DNA from: CAZBZG01 sp964496245
GTDB taxonomy: Bacteria > Planctomycetota > SZUA-567
DNA length: 16,446 nt
Direction of reading: 5' to 3'
Assembly: GCA_964496245.1 (NCBI GenBank)
Contig: CAZBZG010000079.1
Coordinates: 1-16,446, forward strand
Shown: one piece after another, positions 1-7,604 of the stretch
Position numbering within the stretch: position 1 is the first letter of the stretch
How the letters are laid out: each line of letters opens with the position of its first letter
Translations under genes and position numbers: made by a program
Notes under the pieces: generated by a model
Databases searched by the model: none
What the model saw: the letters and a program-made list of their open reading frames with translations, nothing else
Told to the model about the DNA's origin: nothing

Positions 1-797
1 ATCACCACCGCTTCGTCTTCATCGCCAACCTCGGCGGCGCAGGCGGGGTCATGATCGACGACCTGGTCTTCGCCTTCGAACCCGGCCACGTGCTGCTCGT
101 GCATCCGTGGCAGTTCCACTCCTACGCGGACGTACGCGGCAAGGCGCTCGCCTGGCTCTTTGCCACGTTCGAAGGCGTGGACCCCGCGCCGTTCGTGGCG
201 CTGCGCAATGCCGTGCAGCCGCTTTCAGACGCGGTGCGGGACGAACTCGCGCGCCTGCTCGGCGCCTACGACGCGTGCGCGGACAGGCCTGCACGCATCC
301 CCGAAATGCGCCTGCGTCTCGCCCTCGTGCTCCGCCAGCTCGCTACAGAGGCCGCGCCCCACCCGCGCGGCTCGCACCAGCCGCGCTGTTCACGCGGATC
401 GCACCGCGCGTCAGCGCGCGATGCGCACGCACCGCGCCCGGAGCAACCCTACGCATTTGTCGAGCAGGTCAACCGCTACGTGCTCGAGCACGTGGCCGCG
501 CCCCTGGACCTGGCCACGCTCGCCGGGGCCCTGGCCATGTCGGAGAGTCATCTCCGGAACCGCTTCAAGGCCGTGGCCGGCGTGAGCCTCGGCCGCCACG
601 TGCGGCGCGTGCGCCTCCACCGCGCATGCACGCTTCTGGGCACCACGGACGCCACGGTCAGCGAAGTCGCCGACGCCTGCGGCTTCCAATCCCTCTACGC
701 CTTCAGCCGCTCGTTCAAGCAGGCGCTCGGCCTTGCGCCGAGCGCCTTCCGGGAACGGCAGACCAACGCGGCAGAGAAGGCACGCGCACAGGAGTAA
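1..797 (+). CDS. AraC-family transcriptional regulator, 5' end outside window
   Basis: The reading frame is open from base 3 with no stop upstream, so the true start lies before the window; the ATG at 51 is internal. About 264 residues remain. The N-terminal part looks like the sugar- or ligand-binding cupin of AraC regulators (EPGHVLLVHPWQFHSY). An Arg/Ala/His-rich linker follows, then a complete C-terminal double helix-turn-helix domain: first helix pair around LDLATLAGALAMSESHLRNRF, second around TVSEVADACGFQSLYAFSRSF, ending with the usual LAPSAFRER. Such proteins bind DNA in the cytoplasm and often control a nearby sugar-utilisation gene, but no target gene or binding site can be recognised here. 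It converges with the acyltransferase gene, leaving 63 bases between the two stops. The family is clear; the ligand is unknown. Confidence 0.9.
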   Translation, partial: HHRFVFIANLGGAGGVMIDDLVFAFEPGHVLLVHPWQFHSYADVRGKALAWLFATFEGVDPAPFVALRNAVQPLSDAVRDELARLLGAYDACADRPARIPEMRLRLALVLRQLATEAAPHPRGSHQPRCSRGSHRASARDAHAPRPEQPYAFVEQVNRYVLEHVAAPLDLATLAGALAMSESHLRNRFKAVAGVSLGRHVRRVRLHRACTLLGTTDATVSEVADACGFQSLYAFSRSFKQALGLAPSAFRERQTNAAEKARAQE

Positions 798-860
798 GGC
801 GCGAGCCGGCAATGGCGCATCGCACGTCCGGCAGGTAAGATCAAATGACGTGAGGCCGTC

Positions 861-2144
861 TCACCGGAAACGCCGCAAGCCGAGACCGTCCGGCGGCCAC
901 TGGCGGCGGTAGGGCTGGGTGCCGAGGCGGTCCACGTCATCGAAGAGCACGAACATGCCTCCGCCGCGCCAGACGTTTCCGGCCTGGATGAACTCGGCGA
1001 TCGACCGGCGCAGGCTGGTGTCGCGGGGCACGGTGGCCGGGTCGAAGGCATCCTGCAGGAAGATGAACCAGAGACCGTCCTGGCCGCTGGACAGGACGGG
1101 GTAGAGGTAGAGCTCGCGCTGATATTGGACGAGATTGGCCTCCGGCTTGAGGATCTGCTCGAGATCCGTGTTGAAGAGCCAGCTCGAGCATTCGATCACG
1201 CGCGCGCCGAACTCCGGGAAGTGTTCGGGGAAGAAGCGCGCGGCCCGCTGCATGGATGCGACGCAGGCGTCCAGGCCCATTTTCCCGCCCGCGGGGATGT
1301 GCATGCTGAGGACCGGCGCGCCGTCCTGCAGCACGCACTCCCACTCGTCCAGCGGCAGTCGCACGCGGTCTTGCGTGGCCATGCCAAAGGGCGAGACCAC
1401 GCAGCCTACGGCCTCCTTCTCGTCCAGGGCGAACGTGGACGTCCAGCTGCCCGGCGCGTCTGCGTCCAGATGTTCGCGCGCCACGAATCCCTGGACGTTG
1501 AAGCGGATGTTGTCGCCGGCCAGGGCCACCACCTCGCCGGTCTTGCGGTGGCGGAAGGCCTGGACCACGCCGCGCCTGGTATGCGAACACTCGTATTCGA
1601 ATCGCCCCAGCCGCAGAAAGGGCCGGCGCACGTAAGAGCGCAGCCACTGGAGCTGCTGGATGTACATGCCGATCTGCCCATCGTGGGCGCGCTCCCAGTT
1701 GCCCGAGTAGCACTCGATCTGGAGGCACGTCTCGCGCGTCACGTCTTCCGGCACGCCCAGGGACTCATGATATCGGCGGAGCGGCTCCACCATGGCCAGT
1801 CCCACCAGCTTGTAGAACGCCCCGCACCGGCTGCCGAGCTCCGGCTCCAGGGACGGCCACGCGCCCGGCTCCCTGTCGGTGTCAGCCAGGAAGAGCCGCC
1901 AGTAGCAGTACCAGGCGAACTGCCGCAGGGCCTCGTGCGCATCGATCCGTTTGGCGACCTGCTGGAGCTCGGTCTGCTTGCGTTCCTCCAGGCTGCACCA
2001 CTCGCAGAACTCCCGAACTCGCTCCGCCCTCAGGAAAGGCGGCCCCTCGGCAGGCAGCGCGGCCATGGCCGCCTGCCAGTCGGGCGCAATCGCCTCGCGG
2101 CAGTCTTCTGCGTGAAGGGCCGAAAGGACCTGGTCGAGGTGCAT
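861..2144 (-). CDS. Acyltransferase-like protein (NAT_N plus GNAT_C type)
   Basis: Encodes 427 residues from the ATG at 2144. A GTG five codons upstream (2159) is in frame, but AGGAG at 2152-2156 sits 7 bases before the ATG, so the ATG is preferred. Recognition rests on remembered family features. The helical N-terminal half contains a WCSLEE segment and QFAWYCYWRLF. The C-terminal half contains LSMHIPAGGKMGLDACVAS, FFPEHFPEF, ECSSWLFNTDLEQILKPEAN and LVQYQREL. These match the N-acyltransferase N-terminal and GNAT-like C-terminal domains found together in proteins annotated as acyltransferase-domain proteins of unknown substrate. There is no signal peptide or membrane segment, so it is probably cytoplasmic. 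It is the second gene of a pair with the upstream diguanylate cyclase, whose stop codon overlaps its ribosome-binding site. The substrate is not predictable. Confidence 0.72.
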   Translation of the reverse strand: MHLDQVLSALHAEDCREAIAPDWQAAMAALPAEGPPFLRAERVREFCEWCSLEERKQTELQQVAKRIDAHEALRQFAWYCYWRLFLADTDREPGAWPSLEPELGSRCGAFYKLVGLAMVEPLRRYHESLGVPEDVTRETCLQIECYSGNWERAHDGQIGMYIQQLQWLRSYVRRPFLRLGRFEYECSHTRRGVVQAFRHRKTGEVVALAGDNIRFNVQGFVAREHLDADAPGSWTSTFALDEKEAVGCVVSPFGMATQDRVRLPLDEWECVLQDGAPVLSMHIPAGGKMGLDACVASMQRAARFFPEHFPEFGARVIECSSWLFNTDLEQILKPEANLVQYQRELYLYPVLSSGQDGLWFIFLQDAFDPATVPRDTSLRRSIAEFIQAGNVWRGGGMFVLFDDVDRLGTQPYRRQWPPDGLGLRRFR

Positions 2145-2151
2145 GGGGTGG

Positions 2152-2156
2152 CTCCT
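2152..2156 (-). promoter_or_regulatory. Ribosome-binding site of the acyltransferase gene, overlapping the upstream stop
   Basis: On the minus strand the sequence reads TGAGGAG, then 7 bases, then ATG (2144). The final A of the cyclase stop codon TGA (2158-2156) is also the first A of AGGAG. This decides the start of the acyltransferase over the GTG at 2159 and suggests coupled translation. Confidence 0.75.
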
Positions 2157-3193
2157 CACATCTCTTCGTTGCTGTGCCGTTCGTAGGTGCCGGGACGGCC
2201 TGAGCGGCGGTCCATGACGAAGGCGCTTCCGTCCTTGGCTTTGGCAGCCTTCTTGACCTCAGCCGCAGTCGAGGCGATCTCGCCGAAGTGCACGAAGCGT
2301 CCTTCCGTGAGCGCTACGCCGGCCAGCGAAACAGACATGAACGGGAAATCCTGCACCTCGCCCTGCCGGTCCTTGGTCCGGATGCCGCCGCGCGCGACGT
2401 CCGTCTCATTGTAAAACGATGCCACCTTCTCACCGTACGCCCGGCAGATCTCCTTTGCCACGGGCGCCGCACGGTCTTCAGGAACGACCAGGATGAAGTC
2501 GTCGCCCCCCACGTGTCCCACAAACCCGTCCGGACCGCCCTGCTTCCGGACCACTCGGTCGAGGATCTCCGCGGTGTAGAGGATGGCCCGGTCCCCGGCT
2601 TCGAAGCCGTAGACGTCGTTGTAGGCCTTGAAGTTGTCGATGTCGACATAGATGACCACCATCTCCTGCCCCGCCTCGATGGCCTGCTCCACGCGTGCGG
2701 CAATGCTGTTGTTGCCGGGGAGCCCCGTCAAGGGCGAGGCATCGAGCGCCATCTCCTGCATCAGGTTGATGCAGCCCACCATGTGGTTGAAGCGCTCGCC
2801 CAGCTGCTCGAGCTCGTCGCCCGTGCGAATCGCCACCGACGGGTCCAAGTCGCCCTGGGTCACCCGTTCCGTGGCTGCGGTCAGCACGAGGATCGGCCGC
2901 ACCACAGCGAAATGGACGGCAAGCCCCAGAAGCAGCGCCAAAACCGTGAAAACGAGCCCCACCTTGACGAGGAGTCCGCTCGTCTGCGGAGGCGGTTCAG
3001 CCGGCTTTGCCGCTGCCCTGGCAGCACGGCGCCATCGTGGACTGGCCGGACTGATGCCAGAACCGCAGCACCGCGCGTCCTGCCGACGTGCCGCGGCCGG
3101 TCTTGTCCGACCATGCCGCCCGCCCCCTTGCGGCCAGATGCCGAATCTGCTATGCCTGGCGGTGCGCGTCACGCTTGCGCACCACCCCCGCAC
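2156..3193 (-). CDS. Membrane-anchored HAMP-GGDEF diguanylate cyclase (N-terminus uncertain)
   Basis: Makes (or senses) c-di-GMP at the inner membrane. Numbering from the ATG at 3193: one hydrophobic segment at about residues 74-98 (KVGLVFTVLALLLGLAVHF), a HAMP linker at about 98-148 (VRPILVLTAATERVTQGDL, DELEQLGERFN), then a GGDEF domain at about 150-335 with DASPLTGLPGNNSI, YVDIDNFKAYND and the A-site GGDDF at 229-233. GGDDF is compatible with catalysis. The usual RxxD inhibitory site before it is not seen (GGPD instead). Residues 1-70 are Arg/Pro/Ala-rich and do not look like protein; no Shine-Dalgarno supports the ATG at 3193. Another possible start is GTG at 2962. A HAMP protein normally has a sensor region and a second membrane segment, both absent, so the gene may be 5'-truncated or frameshifted. 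It is the first gene of a pair with the acyltransferase gene. Confidence 0.8.
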   Translation of the reverse strand: MRGWCASVTRTARHSRFGIWPQGGGRHGRTRPAAARRQDARCCGSGISPASPRWRRAARAAAKPAEPPPQTSGLLVKVGLVFTVLALLLGLAVHFAVVRPILVLTAATERVTQGDLDPSVAIRTGDELEQLGERFNHMVGCINLMQEMALDASPLTGLPGNNSIAARVEQAIEAGQEMVVIYVDIDNFKAYNDVYGFEAGDRAILYTAEILDRVVRKQGGPDGFVGHVGGDDFILVVPEDRAAPVAKEICRAYGEKVASFYNETDVARGGIRTKDRQGEVQDFPFMSVSLAGVALTEGRFVHFGEIASTAAEVKKAAKAKDGSAFVMDRRSGRPGTYERHSNEEM

Positions 3194-3210
3194 CGCTGGA
3201 ACCGCTGCCC

Positions 3211-3351
3211 ATGGCCCCTACTTCCGGAGAGAGCCGGCTCACGCACCTGCAGGCTACGCTCCTCCTGCTCGTCACAGCCGTGCTCTGGAGCTTCGGGGGC
3301 CTGCTCATCAAGTGGATCGAGTGGAACGCGATGGCCATCGCAGGCATGCGC
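3211..3351 (+). pseudogene. EamA-type permease, N-terminal fragment
   Basis: The ATG at 3211 opens a frame whose first roughly 47 residues match the start of EamA/DMT-family permeases: a short polar leader, then ATLLLLVTAVLWSFGGLLIK and WIEWNAMAIAGMR, that is, the first membrane helix and the conserved loop into the second. After GMR at about 3350 the frame degenerates into Arg/Pro-rich nonsense, whereas an EamA protein should run on for about 250 more residues and nine helices. The DNA continues instead in another frame as the tail of a sulfatase. No convincing ribosome-binding site is seen. This is a broken gene, or one side of an assembly join. Confidence 0.7.
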
Positions 3352-3355
3352 GGCC

Positions 3356-3628
3356 GACCGCCTTCGCTCGCGCGCGCTCGTGGAGTTCCTCCACCAGTTC
3401 ATGCTCGACCGGAACGTCAAGGCGCTGGTGACCGACGATTGGAAGCTGGTCGTCTGGGGCGGGCAGGCGTACGGCGAGCTCTACCATCTGGCCGGCGACC
3501 CGCTCGAACGGCACAACCTCTGGGACGATCCCGCACACGCGGACCAGAAGCACCAGCTCATCCACGAGATGCTCGACGAACTCCTGCAGACCGAGAACAT
3601 CCTGCCCTGGCCGCCGGCTGTGGCGTGA
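3356..3628 (+). pseudogene. Sulfatase, C-terminal fragment
   Basis: In a different frame from the EamA fragment, about 90 codons encode a typical end of an arylsulfatase-type protein: NVKALVTDDWKLVVWGG, then AYGELYHLAGDPLERHNLWDD, then a helical tail ending with TENILPWPPAVA and a TGA at 3626-3628. The GELYxLxxDPxExxNLW motif is a hallmark of sulfatase C-termini. The catalytic N-terminal part (CxPSR maturation motif, metal ligands; normally about 350-400 residues) is missing. The homologous stretch starts only a few bases after the EamA homology ends, so the two remnants abut near 3350. It has no start codon or ribosome-binding site of its own and should be non-functional. Confidence 0.78.
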
Positions 3629-3886
3629 GCCCCCCCCTACGCATTACTGCACGGGCGGCCGCGTGCACTCGCTCGAACGCCACGGACCCGAGGGAAGCGC
3701 CTTTGTGGACCTCGGCTTCGGCGGGCGGGCCCACGTGCGCGGCGCAGCTCATCTTCCCCACTGGGACGGAAGGCTACTCCCAGGCCTCGGCAGGCGCGTC
3801 CAAGCGCGAACCCGAGATTGCGTTCCTGGTTCTTCGCGCCCTTCGTGTTCTTCGTGGTGAAAGCGCCCCATCAACCCCGCGAGCAA
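3629..3886. other. Gene-free gap between the sulfatase remnant and the GH57 gene
   Basis: These 258 bases carry no credible gene. A short plus-strand frame at 3663-3860 lacks a ribosome-binding site and a recognisable domain. The right part holds the repetitive CTTCG-rich stretch at 3824-3861, listed separately. No clear intrinsic terminator for GH57 was found. Confidence 0.5.
3824..3861. repeat. CTTCGTG-type short-period intergenic repeat
   Basis: The stretch contains repeating CTTCGTG/TTCTTCG units (on the other strand CACGAAG/GAACACGAAG). Sequences built from CACGAAG units are, from memory, common in intergenic DNA of several environmental phyla and give spurious proteins reading LRALRVLRGE, as one plus-strand frame does here. 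It is not coding, and its function is unknown. Confidence 0.45.
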
Positions 3887-5344
3887 CTATCCGAATTCGC
3901 CCTCCAGAATCGCCCGCGTACGCCGACAGAGCTCCTTGGCGTAGTCGGTCCAAATGCCCTCGCCCCAGTAGCGGTAGCAGCTCGTCTCGGTGACGAGCAA
4001 GTGGAAGAGGGCCTTGCGGTAGCGAGCGTCGTCGGTGGGGATGTCCTTGGCCAGCACCTGTTCGGCAAAGAGCGCGCTCACCTCGTCGATGGGCCCGAGT
4101 ACGTCCTGGTAGCCCTCGACCCACGACCGGTCCATGGTCCAGCTGCCGCCCTCCATGTGGAACTGGTCGTCTTCCTGCTGCAATGCCTTGATGGTCTCGG
4201 CCAGGGCCTCCGGGCCGGCGCCCGTCTCGAAGCGCTCCCAGATCCGGTTCTGCATGACCGGCACCACCGCGGGGAGCTGTTTTTCCTCCAGCCCCTGGGC
4301 GAAGAGGTGCTCGAGGTACTCGGTGACGTTGAGCGCGGGCGTCTCGCTCGCCGATGCCTCCCGCATGCCCTGGAGATAGCCTTCCGGGAACTCGTTCATC
4401 ATGACGCCGCCGTTCTCGCCGTCCCCGATCTGGGTGACCAGCGGCGGCACCCGTACGCCGGCCAGGTCCATGGGTTCCAGGCCCTTGGCCTCGTACAGCG
4501 GCTGCATCTGCGCGACCAGTTTGGTGTCGCTGCCCTGGGTCTTGACGATGGCGATGATGGACGCGGTCTCGCCCCGGCTGTTCTGCGCGAGGAGACGGTG
4601 GGGCAAATGCGGCCGCTCTACCCCCCCGCCGCCGGCTTGTTCCACGGTATGTTCCTGCACGAGCACCCACTGGTAGCCGGCGTCGCGCAGGGTCTTCACG
4701 AATTCGTACGCCACGTCCGGGTGGTTGGGGATGGCCATCTCGGACGGGCTGAAGCCCCGCACGCGCGAGAGGGCCTCCAGCCCGAAGAGTCCGGCAAAGT
4801 GGTGCTGCCAGGCCAGGACATGCAGCCGGAAATCCTGCGCCGGCGTGGAAGGCGCGACCGGGTGCCCCCAGGCCGTGCCCAGCCACTCCACGCAGTCGCG
4901 GAAGGGCGCTTCGCAGGTGATCCGCCGCAAGCCATCCAGCACGTCGTCGGCGCCCATCCTGCGCAGGCCATAGAGGAGCGTCCCCGAGTAGTCGAGCAGG
5001 ATCCGCGGATGCGCGCCCTCCTCCACGAGCTGGGGCACGAACTCGCTCATGCGCTTGTAGCACCACTGGAAGACCGGGGCGTTGTGGTTGTCGTGGACGT
5101 CCTGATGCTCCATCATGTACTGGAGGTGACCGATGAGTTCGGCACTGGAGAGGTCGTCTCCGCCCGCGGGCACGAGCGGCTGGTGCATGTGCAGCGCGAG
5201 CGCGAACCCGCTCTGCACGCGGCCCCAGTCCGGTCCGGGCGCGTTCGCGAACACGGGTTCGCGCCCGCCTGTGGCCTCCTGCAGCCGGTCCTCCTGTCCG
5301 CAGAGGTTCGGCAGTCCGTCGACGAGTTCAGGCCAGTCGGTCAT
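3887..5344 (-). CDS. Glycoside hydrolase family 57 protein
   Basis: Encodes 485 residues with no signal peptide, so a cytoplasmic enzyme, probably acting on alpha-glucans such as glycogen or maltodextrins (4-alpha-glucanotransferase, amylase or related; the exact activity cannot be read). The GH57 hallmark HMHQP is at 52-56, a WGHPVAP segment at 159-165, a candidate nucleophile loop GFSPSEMAIP at 197-206 (E202), and the region IGDGENGGVMMNEFPEGY near 307-323 with acidic residues where the acid/base is expected. The C-terminus ETSCYRYWGEGIWTDYAKEL is typical of one bacterial GH57 subgroup. The start ATG has GAGG about 7 bases upstream. It is a single gene with its own promoter candidate at 5438-5465, separated from both neighbours by more than 250 bases. 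Confidence 0.88.
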   Translation of the reverse strand: MTDWPELVDGLPNLCGQEDRLQEATGGREPVFANAPGPDWGRVQSGFALALHMHQPLVPAGGDDLSSAELIGHLQYMMEHQDVHDNHNAPVFQWCYKRMSEFVPQLVEEGAHPRILLDYSGTLLYGLRRMGADDVLDGLRRITCEAPFRDCVEWLGTAWGHPVAPSTPAQDFRLHVLAWQHHFAGLFGLEALSRVRGFSPSEMAIPNHPDVAYEFVKTLRDAGYQWVLVQEHTVEQAGGGGVERPHLPHRLLAQNSRGETASIIAIVKTQGSDTKLVAQMQPLYEAKGLEPMDLAGVRVPPLVTQIGDGENGGVMMNEFPEGYLQGMREASASETPALNVTEYLEHLFAQGLEEKQLPAVVPVMQNRIWERFETGAGPEALAETIKALQQEDDQFHMEGGSWTMDRSWVEGYQDVLGPIDEVSALFAEQVLAKDIPTDDARYRKALFHLLVTETSCYRYWGEGIWTDYAKELCRRTRAILEGEFG

Positions 5345-5437
5345 AGGAAATCCTCAGGAAGACGGCCCACAACGCGGCCGTGCGGGAGAGATGCAGTGGG
5401 ACGGCGCACACCAGAAACAGCCGTCTCCTGCACACGT

Positions 5438-5465
5438 ATGCTAGAAAACCGCCTAGAGGTGTCAA
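5438..5465 (-). promoter_or_regulatory. Sigma70-type promoter for GH57
   Basis: On the minus strand a perfect -35 TTGACA (5465-5460) is followed after 16 bases by TAGCAT (5443-5438), a 4/6 match to the -10 consensus. The start of transcription would be near 5431, leaving a leader of nearly 90 bases before the GH57 ATG. The -35 lies within the 13-mer ATTTGCCTTGACA, which recurs upstream of the tRNA gene. Confidence 0.5.
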
Positions 5466-5569
5466 GGCAAATCAAGCACCGTGCGGATTGGCTTTGGTCC
5501 CCTCCCGCAGAGGCGCTTGTCCTCGGCGGGCCCGGATTCCGCCAAACCGCTCGTCAGGGGTGATGCGGC

Positions 5570-5632
5570 GGACGCGCAGAAGCGCGTCCCTCCGACTCCC
5601 CTCCGACTCCCGTCCGCGCCGCAGGGACGCGC
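5570..5632. repeat. REP-like palindrome with GACTCCC tandem and second inverted arm
   Basis: GGACGCGC-AGAA-GCGCGTCC (5570-5589) is a perfect 8-bp stem with a 4-base loop. Two copies of CTCCGACTCCC follow, then AGGGACGCGC (5623-5632), which is complementary to GCGCGTCCCT (5582-5591). Almost the same hairpin occurs at 9735-9754. It lies just after the stop of the lipoprotein gene and could also act as a transcription terminator, although there is no T-run. Confidence 0.65.
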
Positions 5633-5636
5633 GCGC

Positions 5637-7238
5637 CTACTCCCCCACAGCCGGCAGCGTCACGTTTTCCACGGCCCACGGCGCAGTAAACGCCTTGCTG
5701 TCCGTGTAGAGCGTCACCTTGAACCCGAGTTTTGGCGGCCACTTGTCGTCGCCCTGGGCCGGGCGGAAGGTCTGCTGGAACTTGCCCTGCCACGCGCGGC
5801 CGCTGAAGGACTTGGCTTCGTACGGCGTGCCGTCGGAGTTGTAGACCTTGATGGACCGGACCATACCGTCCTCGGCCGCGATGGCCAGCTTGAGCCAGCC
5901 ACCCGAGACGCTGCGGATCTCAGCCTCCAGAGGCTTGGCCTTGGCGCCCTTCTTGGTCTCAAGCACTCCGAGGTCCACCTCCTTCGCACCCGTGCCGACC
6001 ATGTAGGTGACCGTGCCCGCAGCCTTGGCGATTCTTTGCACGTTCTGTTCGAGCGGCACCCGCAGACTGAAGCGGGCGGCCTTGTTGTCCTGCTGGAGGT
6101 TCCGCTGCATGACCTTCTTGGGCTTGTCCAGGAGCGCGTGGCCCTGCTGACTGAGGAGCTCGGCGACTTCGATCTTGCCCAGCTTGGTCACCACCCCGTC
6201 GAAGTCGACCTGGACCTCGAACTGCGCGGACGCCCGCGCGCTCTCGCGCACCGGCCACGAACGGCTCACGCGGGTCACGCGCACGCGCTCGATCCGGCCC
6301 TGGCTGGCCGTCTGCGGAGTCGCCACCTTGGCGGCGCCGCCATACCCTTCCTTGGCGAGCAGTTTGGCGTACGACTGCTTGGCCGCGGCCACCTCTTTCT
6401 CGTAGTCGAAGAGGGGCTTGTCGGCGTTGAACGCGAGCACGAGCTCTTTATCGGGATCAAAGCCCACCTTCGCGAAGACATACTCCATGGCCTTCTCGTT
6501 GTTCTTCAGGTCGACGCCCTCGCCAAGGATGGCCAGGAGCTTCTCGTCCTCCATGGTCATGAGCTCATCCATGGCTTCGTAGATCTTGCCGCCGTCGAAG
6601 ACAAAGCCGTAGCCCTTGTCCATTTTCTCGAATCCCTCGACCGCGACGGGCTTGGCAGGCGCCTGGAAGTAGAAAACGTCCTTCTTGTTGGCCATGACCA
6701 GGCCGAGCATATGCTTGGAGTACTTCCAACTCGTTCGTGCACGGCGGAGCTCCGTCTGCAGCTCGGCCGGCGTCTTGGGCTTGGTGTCCGTCTCGGCCTC
6801 GTCTTTCTTTTCGTTCAGCTCAACCCTGCCAACGATCCGGTAGCCGGCATCCGTCTTCTCAAAGGTGAGCTCCGGGCCTTTGCCCTCCTGCCCCTTTCCC
6901 AGCGAGGCGATGGCCAGCTCGTTGTAGTCCGGGAAGTAGGCCACGCCCGCGAATCGGACCAGGCCGTCATCCGTGGCCTTGCAGGAGACGTTCGTCCAGG
7001 CTGCCACGCCCTTGCTCTTGGTGAGCGCCTTCTTCTTGGCGGCCGCCACCTTTTCGGCATCGGTCTTCGGCTTCTTCTGGCCCATGGACGGACCGCTCTG
7101 GATGTCCAGCGGGAACGTGGCCGTGTACGCCACCTTGCCGCTTCCGTCCGGGTTGAGCGTGAATCGCCGCTCGGTCTGCTCGCAGCCGGCAAACAGGGCG
7201 AGCGACACCAGCATCGTCATCACCATCGTCGTACGCAT
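5637..7238 (-). CDS. Large predicted lipoprotein of unknown function
   Basis: Starts at the ATG at 7238, supported by AAGGA about 8 bases upstream; the frame is open further upstream to 7376 but that part is not protein-like. The 533 residues open with a lipoprotein signal (basic MR, hydrophobic TMVMTMLVSLALF, lipobox FAGC with Cys19), so the mature protein is lipid-anchored in the envelope. Right after it comes RRFTLNPDGSGKVAYTATF, a pattern seen at the start of bacterial lipoproteins with an LppM-like beta domain. The middle is Lys/Ala-rich and helical. Two beta-rich modules follow: one around SLRVPLEQNVQRIAKAAGTV and VGTGAKEVDLGVL, and one around GWLKLAIAAEDGMVRSIKVY to the end VENVTLPAVGE. 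No enzymatic motif is seen. It is monocistronic between GH57 and the repeat patch. Confidence 0.75.
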   Translation of the reverse strand: MRTTMVMTMLVSLALFAGCEQTERRFTLNPDGSGKVAYTATFPLDIQSGPSMGQKKPKTDAEKVAAAKKKALTKSKGVAAWTNVSCKATDDGLVRFAGVAYFPDYNELAIASLGKGQEGKGPELTFEKTDAGYRIVGRVELNEKKDEAETDTKPKTPAELQTELRRARTSWKYSKHMLGLVMANKKDVFYFQAPAKPVAVEGFEKMDKGYGFVFDGGKIYEAMDELMTMEDEKLLAILGEGVDLKNNEKAMEYVFAKVGFDPDKELVLAFNADKPLFDYEKEVAAAKQSYAKLLAKEGYGGAAKVATPQTASQGRIERVRVTRVSRSWPVRESARASAQFEVQVDFDGVVTKLGKIEVAELLSQQGHALLDKPKKVMQRNLQQDNKAARFSLRVPLEQNVQRIAKAAGTVTYMVGTGAKEVDLGVLETKKGAKAKPLEAEIRSVSGGWLKLAIAAEDGMVRSIKVYNSDGTPYEAKSFSGRAWQGKFQQTFRPAQGDDKWPPKLGFKVTLYTDSKAFTAPWAVENVTLPAVGE

Positions 7239-7604
7239 GCGCCATTCCTTTCGTATCCCGAAGTCCCCTTCCGATCCGGCCCGCTCCTTCACACGAATCC
7301 GGCCGTACACGAACGAACGCAGAGGCCACGCAGCACCTCCTCGAACGGCTGCCACCCTACCGCCCGCCGACCCCATCTGTCAAGTGCAGAAGGCAACGCC
7401 TGGGCAAGCCGCAATTCCGTTGGACAGACGATAAGCGTTCGTAGAATGGAGTCGACTGGACAAGGAAAGCGGGGTGGTTCAGAAACGCGCGACTTGGGGT
7501 AACACTCGCAACAGAGAGCGGGTTGTAGCCCAGGCACTCCTGCCTGGGGCCGAATCCGTGAGGCGCTGCACAGGCAGGAGTGCCTGTGCTACAAACTGCA
7601 CCCT
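7239..7604. other. Intergenic region upstream of the lipoprotein gene
   Basis: No gene is supported here. A perfect minus-strand TTGACA lies at 7384-7379, but at 17-19 bases downstream only poor -10 matches occur (GGTAGG, TAGGGT), so it is a weak promoter candidate for the lipoprotein, about 140 bases from its start. The right third is occupied by the inverted-repeat element from 7475. Confidence 0.5.

Noticed and set aside
2187..3628. 446-codon plus-strand frame as one gene
   Set aside because: Only the last 90 codons are sulfatase; the rest is antisense to the GGDEF gene or crosses the EamA fragment in the wrong frame.
3663..3860. 65-codon plus-strand frame after the sulfatase remnant
   Set aside because: No ribosome-binding site, no homology recognised, and it ends within the CTTCGTG repeat.
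3818..5563. 581-codon plus-strand frame
   Set aside because: Antisense to GH57, which carries the HMHQP and other family motifs.
5481..7502. 673-codon plus-strand frame
   Set aside because: Antisense shadow of the lipoprotein gene, low-complexity composition (Leu/Arg/His-rich), no ribosome-binding site.
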